Source of the DNA: Opitutaceae bacterium
GTDB lineage: Bacteria > Verrucomicrobiota > Verrucomicrobiia > Opitutales > Opitutaceae
Assembly: GCA_003151515.1 (NCBI GenBank)
Contig: PLXS01000025.1
Span: 186,001 to 250,000, forward strand
Direction: 5' to 3'
Length of the DNA: 64,000 nucleotides
The notes under the pieces are model-generated. The model had not been told where the DNA came from. It made no database searches and saw nothing but the letters and a program-made list of their open reading frames with translations. The number at the start of each line of letters is the position of its first letter. Positions within the stretch are counted from its first letter, which is position 1. Shown one piece after another: positions 45,601-53,625 of this stretch. The position numbers and the translations under genes were made by a program.

Positions 45601-46098
45601 GGTAAGGAAGGAATTGCGGCGCGAGCAGCGGCCCAAGGCCAGCCAAAGGGCCCCCATGAGCGCGAACATCGCCATGTCATAGGGCAGGTAGAACCGGGAA
45701 TAGAAAAACAGGCTGTTCGCCGATGCGCCCAGGAGAGCGGCCCAGAGCGCCTCCGATTCCGAGGCGCCCGACCGCCGTGCCACCGCCCAGAGCATGAAGA
45801 TGGTTCCGACCGAAAAGAGCGCAAAATAGGCTGAGACAAGGACCGGATGCGGGCCGCCGATCGCGTATGCCAGGAGCGCCCCTGGAAGCGCGACGGTCCG
45901 GAAGAGGACATGGTCGGCGTGGGCGAAAAGGTCCGCGGCGGCGTCGCGCATGCGCCCGTGCATGAGGTCCGCCGCGGCCGACTCCGCCGACTGGTAGCGC
46001 GACTCGTCCTGCCAGAACCATTGGCCGCCCTCCGCAGCAAGCCATATCCTCAGCGCGAACGAGACGGCGAGTATCGCGGCTAACCAGCGCCTTGTCAT
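42640..46098 (-). CDS. GT39-like membrane glycosyltransferase with four C-terminal copies of the unknown domain
   Basis: A 1152-residue protein. Residues 1-365 form a polytopic GT-C part: after the first helix comes FWQDESRYQSAESAAADLM with D31/E32, the acidic pair that is catalytic in ArnT/PMT-like enzymes, and about ten more helices end near 365. A linker (365-470) leads to four units of about 147 residues at 471-617, 648-795, 825-974 and 998-1143, each with a version of FVRYLDSSHIAFGLDHWG and VIMDGRVIV. The second unit is the most diverged. Its membrane part is of a different type from the YfhO-like neighbours, so the repeat domain has been joined to two separate GT-C scaffolds. The start overlaps the gtrA stop (TGATG at 46096-46100). 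Confidence 0.75.
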   Translation of the reverse strand: MTRRWLAAILAVSFALRIWLAAEGGQWFWQDESRYQSAESAAADLMHGRMRDAAADLFAHADHVLFRTVALPGALLAYAIGGPHPVLVSAYFALFSVGTIFMLWAVARRSGASESEALWAALLGASANSLFFYSRFYLPYDMAMFALMGALWLALGRCSRRNSFLTGAVAACGFLTYNGYWLLAAAILALYAVRGGGGRGGLLARGAWAAFGFAAVVSLVVALGATVSGGLVAEYGRFAASVRQGDFHIGYGVIAEYFWYTERGLLFVWLCAVVFALYRGGPQRLAGRMGWWVWGLAVVLGGLVALSDVVPRLMVYGRLAREVVPFACLAAARGLTLFLDGRRSRRVWSVALVLTVALLAAFNFAAPLAQSFPSDFFRMASREISRTTGSGYSFYRVLYAEGLWGRQLTYELPTHTDLLRRENPMRFRPYQYEGYSAAQRAQLNSVDVAMRLVRFDAQLAPRGQEWGGYPGPVRMSVTFHPENWMASEPIIVFGEKGAADVIFVRYLDSSHIAFGLDHWGSGLILSEPVAVDFGAPHSLLISAGPLLPHSGSALYGASPQLEGLRNRFVVIMDGRVIVSRRAEFNGSVPRDIFFGVNVVDASTVSANFTGEVSEFSQAPLAEVIRAVPSTEVLEIARRRPAEWEGALGPIHLRLRLPEPGVEVFTRQPLISIGGPGSSDALFVECAAGGEFRIGYDSRGRDLLWSNPLHRSGFGWEDMDVCIGAMLPAGGAPIFKRFPAFERMRGTIYVRVNGETALLAERPYEPADARGIALGENTVASSVCGSFFQGDMEPARAIGPENLPPFGTRLSDMLANPDSRWGGFTGPVRLRTTFPRGLPGRTEPLLVSGARGAMDAVSVRYEGDNGVRFVFEHSNGAVVTSAPVRNPAGLAHEILISTGALMPAQASGVYSDSPELLRLRTLVEVAVDGRPVLVTWQDPHPASAGQTLVGIDNAPDDGSIRSRFQGEIESLMIAQPADAFEQGRVGSRLARPGWDGYSGPLAMRLSAMDARPGPGRPIITSGYPGGGDFVFLDFDPSGMATIVQDHWGSPLVRSRPFQMSPGTEHTLIVSYGALFPPQESGLYRKIPDLLELRGRIVVLVDGRRVLSEVEPSHPSPSDRIILGANLIGGSSTGPVFNGIIADVEPAPIESVRP
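42670..44688 (-). repeat. Four tandem copies of the ~147-residue domain
   Basis: Copies at residues 471-617, 648-795, 825-974 and 998-1143 of the 1152-residue protein. Landmarks recur in each: a GP-hydrophobic opening (GPVRMSVTF, GPIHLRLRL, GPVRLRTTF, GPLAMRLSA), an EPIIVFG/EPLLVSG/RPIITSG phrase, FGLDHWG or IVQDHWG in copies 1 and 4, a strand like ISTGALMP, a VDGR or MDGR turn, and an F-x-G-x-I/V ending. Copies are diverged in DNA, so duplication is old. Confidence 0.8.
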
Positions 46099-46487
46099 CA
46101 GAGTTCGGGCGCGTTCCTGAAGATTCGAAACTGCATCGCAATAAAGGTGACCACCATCTGGGCCGCGTTGGCGGCGGCGGCCGCCGCCCAGCCCGGAATG
46201 CTCGAGTAGCCCGTCAGAAGCTTGAACACCGCCGCCTGTATCGCAAAGGTGACGAGCACCATGACCGCATACTCGGAGAACTGGCGCGCCGCGTCAGTCC
46301 TTTCGCAGCCGAAGGTCCAGGTCTTGTTTAGCCAGAAGTGGAGCGCGACGGCGGGAGGATACGCCAGGAGGAACGACAGGTCCTTGCCGAGGCGAAGGCC
46401 GAACAGCCAGTTCAGGCTGCTGAACACGACCATAACCAAGCCGCCTACAACGGCGTAGCGAACCAACCTGGGCAATAGGGCTGCCAT
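46098..46487 (-). CDS. gtrA: GtrA-family membrane protein, probable polyprenyl-phosphate sugar flippase
   Basis: A 129-residue protein with four membrane helices. LVRYAVVGGLVMVVFSSLNWLF opens it, and FLLAYPPAVALHFWLNKTWTFG is the conserved GtrA phrase (helix, then N-K-x-W-T-F). GtrA proteins are thought to flip polyprenyl-phosphate-linked glucose or other sugars for use by a periplasmic GT-C enzyme. The frame is open 67 codons further upstream, but the ATG at 46487 gives the family length and leaves a divergent gap of 58 bases to the next gene. Its stop overlaps the start of the GT39-like gene, so both are made together, which supports a donor-flipping role for that enzyme. Confidence 0.85.
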   Translation of the reverse strand: MAALLPRLVRYAVVGGLVMVVFSSLNWLFGLRLGKDLSFLLAYPPAVALHFWLNKTWTFGCERTDAARQFSEYAVMVLVTFAIQAAVFKLLTGYSSIPGWAAAAAANAAQMVVTFIAMQFRIFRNAPEL

Positions 46488-46545
46488 CGAGATACCAGAA
46501 GAATGGGCTCGCGGCGCGTCTGACAAGCCCGCGATGTTATAAAGA

Positions 46546-49185
46546 ATGGATTCGACCAGGCCCCCAACCGATCGAGCGCTGGAATGGGCCGGCAGGTACC
46601 GGCGGGAGATTCGGGACATATTAGCACTCGCAGTTTCGCTTGGTGTGGTGCGGCTCGCCGTGGCGCCGGTGCCGCCTGCGGCCGCCATCTGCGCCGTCGT
46701 CGCCGCAGTACTGGTGCCGCTGCGCCGCTACGAGGGCCCCTCCTCATACTGGCGCGATTTTCTCGCGGCGATTCCCAGAAGGTGCGCAGCGATCGCCGCC
46801 ACCGGACTGCTCCTCAGGTACCTGCTTTCCGAGGGACTCGCTTCCCTGTGGTTCGGCGCCATCTGGCCCGTGGTCGCAATTGCCCTTGACCCGCGCAGCT
46901 TCGCCCGGGCCCTTGTCCAGCTAGAATTGGCCGGCCGGGCGGCTGCTCGGAAGCTTCGCGCCTGTGTGCCGCCGGGCGCCGAGCTTTGGCTCCAAACGAA
47001 CCCGTGGATCCGCAGCAGACGCCTCTGGGAGTCGGTGAGGGTCCTGACCCTGCTGCTCGCCGCACTTTGGCTTCTGAGGGGATTCTACAGGGTCACCTTG
47101 AACGGAACGGCGGACGCCTACTGGTACGCGCTCAACCTCGCCGACACGGTCGCCCAGGTTCGCGCCGGAGTGTTTCCGGTGTGGGTGGGGCAGAGTCTTT
47201 ACCAGTTCAACGGAGCCGTATGCCCGGTACGGGTTGCGCCGGCCTTCCACTATCTTGGGGCGCTGGCGGACCTGGTTACCCTTCACCAAATGGGAACCTT
47301 CGCCCTGATGAACCTCATGATAACGGTCGTCGGCGTATGCGGGATGTTCTCCGCATACGTCTGCCTGCGGTCGCTCATTCCCGCCAGCAAATGGCTCGCG
47401 GCCGCGTTGGCGGCCCTTTTTCTCGCCTGCCCCGGGACGCTGGGGCTCGCCTACAACTCCGACCTCTACATGTCGTGGATGTCCCTGCCTTTCGTTCCGC
47501 TGGTCTGGTTTGCAACAATCCGTTCATATGAAGACGGTGGGGCGCCGGGCACTCTCGCGATTCTGGGCTCCGCCCTGGGAATGTGCTGGTGGGCGCACCC
47601 GCCGATTGCCCTCTGGCTGACCCTGCTTGCCGGCCTCGCCCAGGCGGTGCGGGTCTTTCTGCAGTTCAAGGACGGCTTGAACTGGGGCGCCCATGTCCTG
47701 GCCGCCGTCATTTTTGCCTCAATCGCGGCCTACCCCCTGGGCTCAGTGCTCTTGTTCCCGGCCGGCCCCGGGGGCCACATGAGCAGCTTTCAAAGAGCAT
47801 CCTCCGCCGTAATCTCCATGTTTGTCAGGGAGGGCTTCCCTGCGGCGTTCCTTCCCGTGAGCGCCGGCGGAAGGTCCGCCGGCGACTTCCAGATCGGGTA
47901 TTCCCTTTGGGCGCTGCTGGGCTTCCTCATCTGGCGCCAGCGCCGCGCTTTCCAGACCTTCTCGGTTGTGCCGCTTGCCCTAGCCTTTTTCCTCGCGCTA
48001 TTGATCATCCCCTTTCCCGGGATCAACAGCGTGCTTTGGCTCGCCGTCCCGGGGTTTGTGCGCGACACGACGGGCAACTGGGCGATGAGCCGCCTGTGCA
48101 TGATCCTGGCCGCGGCGATCGTCTTTAGCGCCGCGGCGTACTGGAAGTGGGCCCAAGGCGCGAGGAAGGGCCGTCGTCGGATCGTCACTCTCGTGGTCAT
48201 CGTGACCGGGCTCTGCGCGTGGAGTTTCCACGAGGCAGGCAAGTTTGCGATCGGATCCCGGAAGGGCGCGCGGACCAGGGCGTCAGCCACCGATCTGCTC
48301 AGGCCGGAGGCCATCCAGCTGACGCGCTACTCCTACTCGATGTTCCCCACGTTCCCGGAGTTCCCGCGCTATTTTACGCACGGCGTTTCCGACCCGTACA
48401 TGGAGAATCGGCTGTTGACCAAGGACACGCTCGAGCCCTTTCAGAGCAACGCCGCGGCGTCCGTCGCCTCCGGGCATCTGGTGACCGCCGGCGATTTCAA
48501 ATGGGGCACGTGGGAGGATATGCGGTACGCGATGCTCGACAGAAAGCTCCAGCTCGAGCAGGGCCAGCTCTACTCGCTGGAGTTCACCTTCGCGCAGCCG
48601 GACCGGGCCAACGGCATCCTCCAGATTCTGGGGCGTCACTTTTTCCGCGAATACTTGCTGCCCGACTATGGGGGCTCCAAGGCCTTCGGAGCGGGAGGAG
48701 ACCATGGGAACATCCTGTCCGTTTTCTCCACCTCTGGGCCCGAGGATCTCACCGTGCGCTTTATTCCGGCTGTTTCGTCCTCCGGCACGTCTCGCGAAGA
48801 GCCGGTAGCCCGGGTTAGGCAGTTTAGATATGATCGGGATAGCTTTCCCGTGCGCGTGGACTCATGGATGCCGTTCAAGGCGCGGGTTCGCAGCCCCGCC
48901 GCCGCATGGGTCGAAACGCCGCGGGCGTACCAGGCCGGATACAGGGCGTGGGTCGACGGCAAGCCGGCCGAGGTCCGCGAATCCCGGGACTCCCTGGTCT
49001 GCGTCGCCGTGCCGGCGGGCGAGTCCCGCGTCGAGCTGGCCTACGCCGCGCCCCCCGGCCTTCGCGCACTCTTCTGGCTCTCGTTTCTTTCGATCGTCGC
49101 GGCGGCGGGTTTTGGCGCCTGGCGGGTCATTCTTCACTTGCGAGGCGCGCCGTCCCCTGCAAAGGCATCTGGGACTCCCGCCTAG
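46546..49185 (+). CDS. YfhO-like polytopic membrane protein (paralogue family)
   Basis: A 879-residue paralogue of the proteins at 29528, 35638 and 39771. About thirteen helices occupy residues 1-560. The first large loop has TADAYWYALNLADTVAQVRAG (from about 187), FPVWVGQSLYQFNGAV and PVRVAPAFHYLGALADL. The later part has HGVSDPYMENRLLT, GILQILGRHFFREYLLPDYG and AGYRAWVDGKPAEVR followed by VAVPAGESRVELAYAAP, the YfhO-like ending. It stops after one last helix and has none of the repeat domains found in two paralogues. It is divergent from gtrA across 58 bases, and the Gfo/Idh gene follows after 12. Role inferred as periplasmic glycosyl transfer from a lipid-linked donor. Confidence 0.7.
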   Translation: MDSTRPPTDRALEWAGRYRREIRDILALAVSLGVVRLAVAPVPPAAAICAVVAAVLVPLRRYEGPSSYWRDFLAAIPRRCAAIAATGLLLRYLLSEGLASLWFGAIWPVVAIALDPRSFARALVQLELAGRAAARKLRACVPPGAELWLQTNPWIRSRRLWESVRVLTLLLAALWLLRGFYRVTLNGTADAYWYALNLADTVAQVRAGVFPVWVGQSLYQFNGAVCPVRVAPAFHYLGALADLVTLHQMGTFALMNLMITVVGVCGMFSAYVCLRSLIPASKWLAAALAALFLACPGTLGLAYNSDLYMSWMSLPFVPLVWFATIRSYEDGGAPGTLAILGSALGMCWWAHPPIALWLTLLAGLAQAVRVFLQFKDGLNWGAHVLAAVIFASIAAYPLGSVLLFPAGPGGHMSSFQRASSAVISMFVREGFPAAFLPVSAGGRSAGDFQIGYSLWALLGFLIWRQRRAFQTFSVVPLALAFFLALLIIPFPGINSVLWLAVPGFVRDTTGNWAMSRLCMILAAAIVFSAAAYWKWAQGARKGRRRIVTLVVIVTGLCAWSFHEAGKFAIGSRKGARTRASATDLLRPEAIQLTRYSYSMFPTFPEFPRYFTHGVSDPYMENRLLTKDTLEPFQSNAAASVASGHLVTAGDFKWGTWEDMRYAMLDRKLQLEQGQLYSLEFTFAQPDRANGILQILGRHFFREYLLPDYGGSKAFGAGGDHGNILSVFSTSGPEDLTVRFIPAVSSSGTSREEPVARVRQFRYDRDSFPVRVDSWMPFKARVRSPAAAWVETPRAYQAGYRAWVDGKPAEVRESRDSLVCVAVPAGESRVELAYAAPPGLRALFWLSFLSIVAAAGFGAWRVILHLRGAPSPAKASGTPA

Positions 49186-49197
49186 CACGCATTCACC

Positions 49198-50217
49198 ATG
49201 GCCAAGACCGCAGCTAATCCCCTATCAATCGCCATCATAGGCTGCGGCCTGATCGGCAGGAAGCGGGCCGTCGCCCTGGGACGCGTGCCGGGGGCGAGGC
49301 TTAGGTTTGCATGCGACCTCGACGCCGCGAGGGCGGCCGGCGTCGCCGCCCTGGCTGCGGGTTGCGAGGCGGCCGGAGTGTTCGAGGCGGTCGTGGCGCA
49401 CCCCGAGGTGGACGCCGTCATCGTTGCGACGCTCAACGCCTCCCTCTGCCCGATCGCCCTCGCCGCGATCAGGGCCGGCAAGCACGTCCTGATCGAGAAG
49501 CCGGGGGCCCTCGGCGCCTCGCAGCTGCGGGGCCTGGCGGCCCCCGCGTCCGAGCGCGGGCTCGCCGTGCGCATCGGATACAACCACCGCTTCCACCCCG
49601 GCCTCCAGAGGGCGCGCGAGATCGTCGATTCGGGCGTCTTGGGGCCCCTCATGTTCCTGCGCGGCCGCTACGGCCACGGGGGGCGCAAGGGCTACGAGCG
49701 CGAGTGGCGCGCCGACCCGAAGCTCTCGGGAGGCGGGGAGCTCATCGACCAGGGCGTGCACCTCATCGACCTCGCCTCGTGGTTCCTCGGGGACTTTCCG
49801 ACGGTCGAGGGCCACGCCTCGACGCTCTTCTGGGACATGAAGGTCGACGACAACGCCTTCCTGAGCCTGCGCACCGCGCGCGGACAGACGGCATGGCTGC
49901 ACGTGAGCTGCACCGAGTGGAAGAACATGTTCTCGCTCGAGATCTACGGCCGGGACGGGAAGATCTCCGTCGACGGACTCGGCGGCAGTTACGGGCCCGA
50001 GAAGCTGACCTATTACAGGATGCTGCCCCAGATGGGCCCCCCGGAGACGCAGGCCTGGGAGTACCCGGCCGGCGACGCCTCCTGGGCGCTCGAGACCGGC
50101 GCATTCGTCGAGGACATCCGCCTCGGGCGCACCCCGTCGCCGGGCTTGCAGGAAGGCGCAAGGACGCTCGAAATAGTCGAAACCATCTACAGGAAGAGCG
50201 GATACCCCACACTATGA
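49198..50217 (+). CDS. Gfo/Idh/MocA-family oxidoreductase
   Basis: A 339-residue NAD(P)-dependent dehydrogenase. The nucleotide motif GCGLIGRKRA is near residue 16, KHVLIEKPGALG holds the family's EKP, and DQGVHLIDLASWFLGDF carries the histidine and aspartate that usually act in catalysis. The C-terminal beta-sheet domain is complete. It heads the heptose operon, overlapping the HddA start by four bases (ATGA at 50214), so its substrate is probably a heptose derivative or another sugar of the same unit. A role in modifying the GDP-heptose (for example oxidation or epimerisation) is possible but unproven. Confidence 0.8.
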   Translation: MAKTAANPLSIAIIGCGLIGRKRAVALGRVPGARLRFACDLDAARAAGVAALAAGCEAAGVFEAVVAHPEVDAVIVATLNASLCPIALAAIRAGKHVLIEKPGALGASQLRGLAAPASERGLAVRIGYNHRFHPGLQRAREIVDSGVLGPLMFLRGRYGHGGRKGYEREWRADPKLSGGGELIDQGVHLIDLASWFLGDFPTVEGHASTLFWDMKVDDNAFLSLRTARGQTAWLHVSCTEWKNMFSLEIYGRDGKISVDGLGGSYGPEKLTYYRMLPQMGPPETQAWEYPAGDASWALETGAFVEDIRLGRTPSPGLQEGARTLEIVETIYRKSGYPTL

Positions 50218-51197
50218 TCATCACACGCTCGCCACTGCGCGTATCGCTCGGGGGCGGAGGAACGGACCTCAAGAGCTACTACAGCGAGCACGGCGGCTTC
50301 CTGGTCGCCGCCGCCATCGACAAGTACGTCTACATCACCAAGCACACGACCTTCCAGGAGGAGATCATCGTCAAGTACTCCAAGCTGGAGCGCGTGTCCT
50401 CGGTGGACCAGATCGAGCACCCGATCGTGCGCGAGGCGCTCAGGCTGACGGGGGTGACCGACCCCCACATCGAGCTCACCTCGATGGCCGACATCCCGGG
50501 CGGCACGGGGCTCGGCTCCTCGGGGAGCTTCACGACGGCGCTCCTGAAGGCTCTTCACACCCACAACAAGAGCCTCGTCTCCCCGGCCGAGCTCGCCGAG
50601 CAGGCGTGCGACATCGAGATCAACCGCCTGGGCGAGCCCATAGGCAAGCAGGACCAGTACATCGCCGCCGTGGGCGGGATCACGGCGTTCACCTTCCACA
50701 AGGACGGGAGGGTCGAGTACCGCCCGTGCAGGATCTCGCAGGAGACCCTCTTCGACCTGGAGGACAACCTGCTGCTCTTCTTCACGGGGTACTCCAGGAG
50801 CGCCTCGGCCATCCTCAAGGACCAGAACGACCGCTCAAAGAAGAACGACCCGTCCATGCTCGAGAACCTGCACTTCACCAAGGAGCTTGGCTACAAGTCC
50901 CTCGACTGCCTGGAGTCGGGGCGCCTCGAGGAGTTCGCGGCGCTCATGGACGTCCACTGGCAGCGCAAGAAGGCGCGCAGCAGCGCCATGAGCAACGCGC
51001 ACATCAACGAATGGTACGAGCACGCGATGGCGAACGGCGCCCTGGGCGGCAAGCTGATCGGCGCCGGCGGCGGCGGCTTCCTCATGTTCTACGCCGGCGA
51101 CAAGCGCAGGCTGCGCCACGCCATGCGGGAGAAGGGCCTGCAGGAGGTGCGCTTCCGGTTCGACTTCGAGGGCACCAAAGTCGTCGCCCAAAACTGA
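50214..51197 (+). CDS. hddA: D-glycero-D-manno-heptose 7-phosphate kinase (GHMP family)
   Basis: A 327-residue GHMP kinase. The N-terminal ITRSPLRVSLGGGGTDL is the HddA-type opening. The ATP loop PGGTGLGSSGSFT near 100 matches the GHMP consensus P-x3-G-L-G-S-S-A, and the C-terminal motif is KLIGAGGGGFLMFYA. In the GDP-heptose route HddA phosphorylates heptose 7-phosphate at C1 to give the alpha-1,7-bisphosphate. The neighbouring isomerase, phosphatase and nucleotidyltransferase genes supply the rest of this path, which supports the specific name. Related L-fucose or galactose kinases share the same motifs and are the alternative. Confidence 0.85.
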   Translation: MIITRSPLRVSLGGGGTDLKSYYSEHGGFLVAAAIDKYVYITKHTTFQEEIIVKYSKLERVSSVDQIEHPIVREALRLTGVTDPHIELTSMADIPGGTGLGSSGSFTTALLKALHTHNKSLVSPAELAEQACDIEINRLGEPIGKQDQYIAAVGGITAFTFHKDGRVEYRPCRISQETLFDLEDNLLLFFTGYSRSASAILKDQNDRSKKNDPSMLENLHFTKELGYKSLDCLESGRLEEFAALMDVHWQRKKARSSAMSNAHINEWYEHAMANGALGGKLIGAGGGGFLMFYAGDKRRLRHAMREKGLQEVRFRFDFEGTKVVAQN

Positions 51198-51204
51198 CCC
51201 CCCC

Positions 51205-52257
51205 ATGCGGTCCATCCGACTCGACGTCGCGCCGAGGATCGCCGGCGGGGGGCGGATTGCGGCGATCGACGAATTGAAGGGCCTGGCGATCCTCCTGGTC
51301 CTCGTCTACCACTGCGGCGGCGTCCTCGGCTTCCCCAACACCCTCCACGGGGAGATAGGCGTGGACATCTTCCTCATCCTGAGCGGCATCACGCTCGCCG
51401 CCTTCTCGGCGACCACGCCCCTGCGCGACTTCGCGCTGCGCCGCTTCCTCAGGATCTACCCGAGCTACTGGCTCGCGCTTGGCCTCTTCGGATGGCTCGA
51501 CGCCCACTATTTCGGCCCGCGGCCGTGGGAGTCCGTCTGGCAGCATATCATCGGCATACAGGCCTTCTCGCGCTTCGCCTACTTCAGCGACTTCTCCCAG
51601 TCGTTCTGGTTCGTGTCGCTCATCCTGGTCGCCTACCTGGTGTTCGCGTGCATCAGGAGCCGCCTGGACGACCTGTCGCTCGTCTTCGGGGTGTGCGGCC
51701 TCCTGACGGCGCTGGCCGTCGTGCTCTACCAGGTGAACGGCCACCAGGGCGGGCTCATCCACCTTGCGGTGCGAATCCCGTCCTTCTTCGCGGGCGTCGT
51801 CGCCGGCCGCCTGCTTGGCGCGGGCACCGGGGAGATCCGGATCAACCTTCTGCTGGGGCTCGGGCTCCTCTGCTTCTACTACCTAACGTTCTTTCGCGGC
51901 GTCACGTGCGCGTACACGATCCCGGCGATGGGCATCGTGCTGACCTGGATGGCGCTGCGGCCCCTGGCCGCGCGGTGCGCCGAGGGAAGGCTGCTAATGA
52001 AGGCCCTTTCCCTGCTCGGAATCATCTCCTACGAGCTGTACCTCTTCCACCAGCCCCTAGTCACCGACATGAACATGGCCCTGTACCACACGCTTCTCGG
52101 GATCCCGGTCCCCGAGAACCACCAGGTCGCGGCCACGGTCGTGGTCGGGCTCGCGGCTGCCGTCGCGATCAGCGTCGTCGTCCACCTTGCGGTAAGCTGG
52201 GCGTTCTCGTTCTTCAGGAAGCGGCCGGCGCCCGGCCCGGCGGGCGCCAGAGCATGA
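51205..52257 (+). CDS. Acyltransferase 3 family O-acyltransferase (OafA-like)
   Basis: A 350-residue membrane acyltransferase with about ten helices. It opens RIAAIDELKGLAILLVLVYHCGG, the conserved R-x-D-x-L-R-G-x-A region with the catalytic-site histidine, then GEIGVDIFLILSGITL and FALRRFLRIYPSYWLAL, both signatures of the family. Such proteins O-acetylate polysaccharides, using acetyl-CoA from the cytosol. It lies seven bases after hddA and overlaps the hddC start (ATGA), so O-acylation of the heptose-containing repeat is likely. No extra SGNH domain is present at the C-terminus, unlike OafA itself. Confidence 0.85.
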   Translation: MRSIRLDVAPRIAGGGRIAAIDELKGLAILLVLVYHCGGVLGFPNTLHGEIGVDIFLILSGITLAAFSATTPLRDFALRRFLRIYPSYWLALGLFGWLDAHYFGPRPWESVWQHIIGIQAFSRFAYFSDFSQSFWFVSLILVAYLVFACIRSRLDDLSLVFGVCGLLTALAVVLYQVNGHQGGLIHLAVRIPSFFAGVVAGRLLGAGTGEIRINLLLGLGLLCFYYLTFFRGVTCAYTIPAMGIVLTWMALRPLAARCAEGRLLMKALSLLGIISYELYLFHQPLVTDMNMALYHTLLGIPVPENHQVAATVVVGLAAAVAISVVVHLAVSWAFSFFRKRPAPGPAGARA

Positions 52258-52961
52258 GCGCATCCGAATACCCGGTCGCCATCCTTGCCGGAGGGCTCGC
52301 CACGCGCCTCAAGCCCATCACGGAGAGCGTCCCGAAGCTGCTGGTCGAGGTGGCCGGGGAGCCCTTCTTCTCGCACCAGATCCGCCTGCTCAAGAACGCG
52401 GGCCTGACGCGGATCGTGCTCTGCGTGGGCTACCTGGGCGACCGCATCGTCGAGCAGTACGGCAACGGCTCCCGATGGGGCGTGCAGATCGAGTACTCGT
52501 TCGACGGCCCCAAGCTCCTTGGCACCGCGGGGGCCCTCATCCGCGCCCTGCCCCTCCTGGGAGACGCCTTCTACGTCCTCTACGGGGACAGCTATCTTCC
52601 GATAGACTACGGGGCCGTCGGCCGCAGCTTCGCCGCGTCGGGCAAGCAGGGGCTCATGACCGTGTTTGAGAACCGGGAGAAATACGACTCGAGCAACGTC
52701 CTGTACAGGGACGGCGCGATCGTCGCCTACGACAAGAAGGTCAAGGTCCCCGGGATGAGGCACATCGACTACGGCCTGGGCGTGTTCAAGCCGTCCGCCT
52801 TTGACGGGTTCCCAAAGGACGAGGTCGTGGACCTCGCCGACGTCCAGAGGGCTCTCCTTGCCCGCGGGCAGCTTGCCGCCTTCGAGGCCATGACGCGCTT
52901 CTACGAGATCGGCTCGCTCGATGGCCTCAGGGAGCTCGACCGGCTCCTTCGCAAGACATGA
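52254..52961 (+). CDS. hddC: Heptose 1-phosphate nucleotidyltransferase (HddC-like)
   Basis: A 235-residue sugar-1-phosphate nucleotidyltransferase. AILAGGLATRLKPITESVPKLLVEV is the nucleotide-binding loop with the lysine, LLGTAGALIRALPLLGD the base-binding segment and YGDSYLPIDY the metal-binding aspartate. Its short length, close to 230 residues, and position fit HddC, which makes GDP-D-glycero-alpha-D-manno-heptose from GTP and heptose 1-phosphate. The ATG overlaps the acyltransferase stop. The choice of GDP over other nucleotides comes from the pathway context and is not proven by the residues. Confidence 0.82.
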   Translation: MSASEYPVAILAGGLATRLKPITESVPKLLVEVAGEPFFSHQIRLLKNAGLTRIVLCVGYLGDRIVEQYGNGSRWGVQIEYSFDGPKLLGTAGALIRALPLLGDAFYVLYGDSYLPIDYGAVGRSFAASGKQGLMTVFENREKYDSSNVLYRDGAIVAYDKKVKVPGMRHIDYGLGVFKPSAFDGFPKDEVVDLADVQRALLARGQLAAFEAMTRFYEIGSLDGLRELDRLLRKT

Positions 52962-53015
52962 GATCTTTGCGATTGCCGCCTCGCATTTGATCCCCCCATT
53001 TGCTTTATCCCAGAC

Positions 53016-53621
53016 ATGTCATACTCAGCACAACACCTCAAGGAGACGGCCGAGATCGTGGCCAAGTTGAACCCGGCCGACTGCGAGAAATGCGTCGCCG
53101 AACTGCGCGCCGTCAGGGAGCACGGGGGCCGGCTTTTCATGCTCGGGGTCGGCGGAAGCGCCGCAAACGCTTCGCACGCGGTCAACGACTTCAGGAAAAT
53201 TACGGGCATCGAGACCTACGCCCCGACGGACAACGTCTCCGAACTCACGGCCCGCACGAACGACGACGGCTGGGCGAGCGTCTTCGTGGAGTGGCTGCGC
53301 ACCAGCAGGCTCTGCAGCAAGGACTGCCTTTTCATCCTCTCGGTCGGCGGCGGCAACCTTGAGAAGAACGTCTCGCCCAACCTCGTGGCGGCCATGCAGC
53401 TCGCGAAGCAGGTCGGCGCGAAGATCATCGGAATCGTGGGCAAGGACGGCGGCTACACGGCGAAGGTCGCCGACGCCTGCGTCATCGTGCCCACCGTGAA
53501 CCCGAACAACGTGACGCCGCACAGCGAGGCCTTCCAGGCCGTCGTCTGGCATCTCTTCGTCTCCCACCCCGACCTCAAGGTCAACCAGACCAAGTGGGAA
53601 TCCGTGGTCTCGAAGCCCTAG
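53016..53621 (+). CDS. gmhA: Sedoheptulose 7-phosphate isomerase (SIS domain)
   Basis: A 201-residue SIS-domain protein that turns sedoheptulose 7-phosphate into D-glycero-D-manno-heptose 7-phosphate, the entry step for heptose sugars. The phosphate-sugar loop reads GVGGSAANASHAVNDF, ILSVGGGNLEKN is the second SIS signature and VPHSEAFQAVVWHL-like TPHSEAFQAVVWHL carries the late glutamate/histidine region. Classical E. coli GmhA has GNGGSAADAQH, so this is a more distant form but with the same pattern. It begins 54 bases after hddC and is followed four bases later by the HAD phosphatase. Confidence 0.83.
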   Translation: MSYSAQHLKETAEIVAKLNPADCEKCVAELRAVREHGGRLFMLGVGGSAANASHAVNDFRKITGIETYAPTDNVSELTARTNDDGWASVFVEWLRTSRLCSKDCLFILSVGGGNLEKNVSPNLVAAMQLAKQVGAKIIGIVGKDGGYTAKVADACVIVPTVNPNNVTPHSEAFQAVVWHLFVSHPDLKVNQTKWESVVSKP

Positions 53622-53625
53622 CGGG

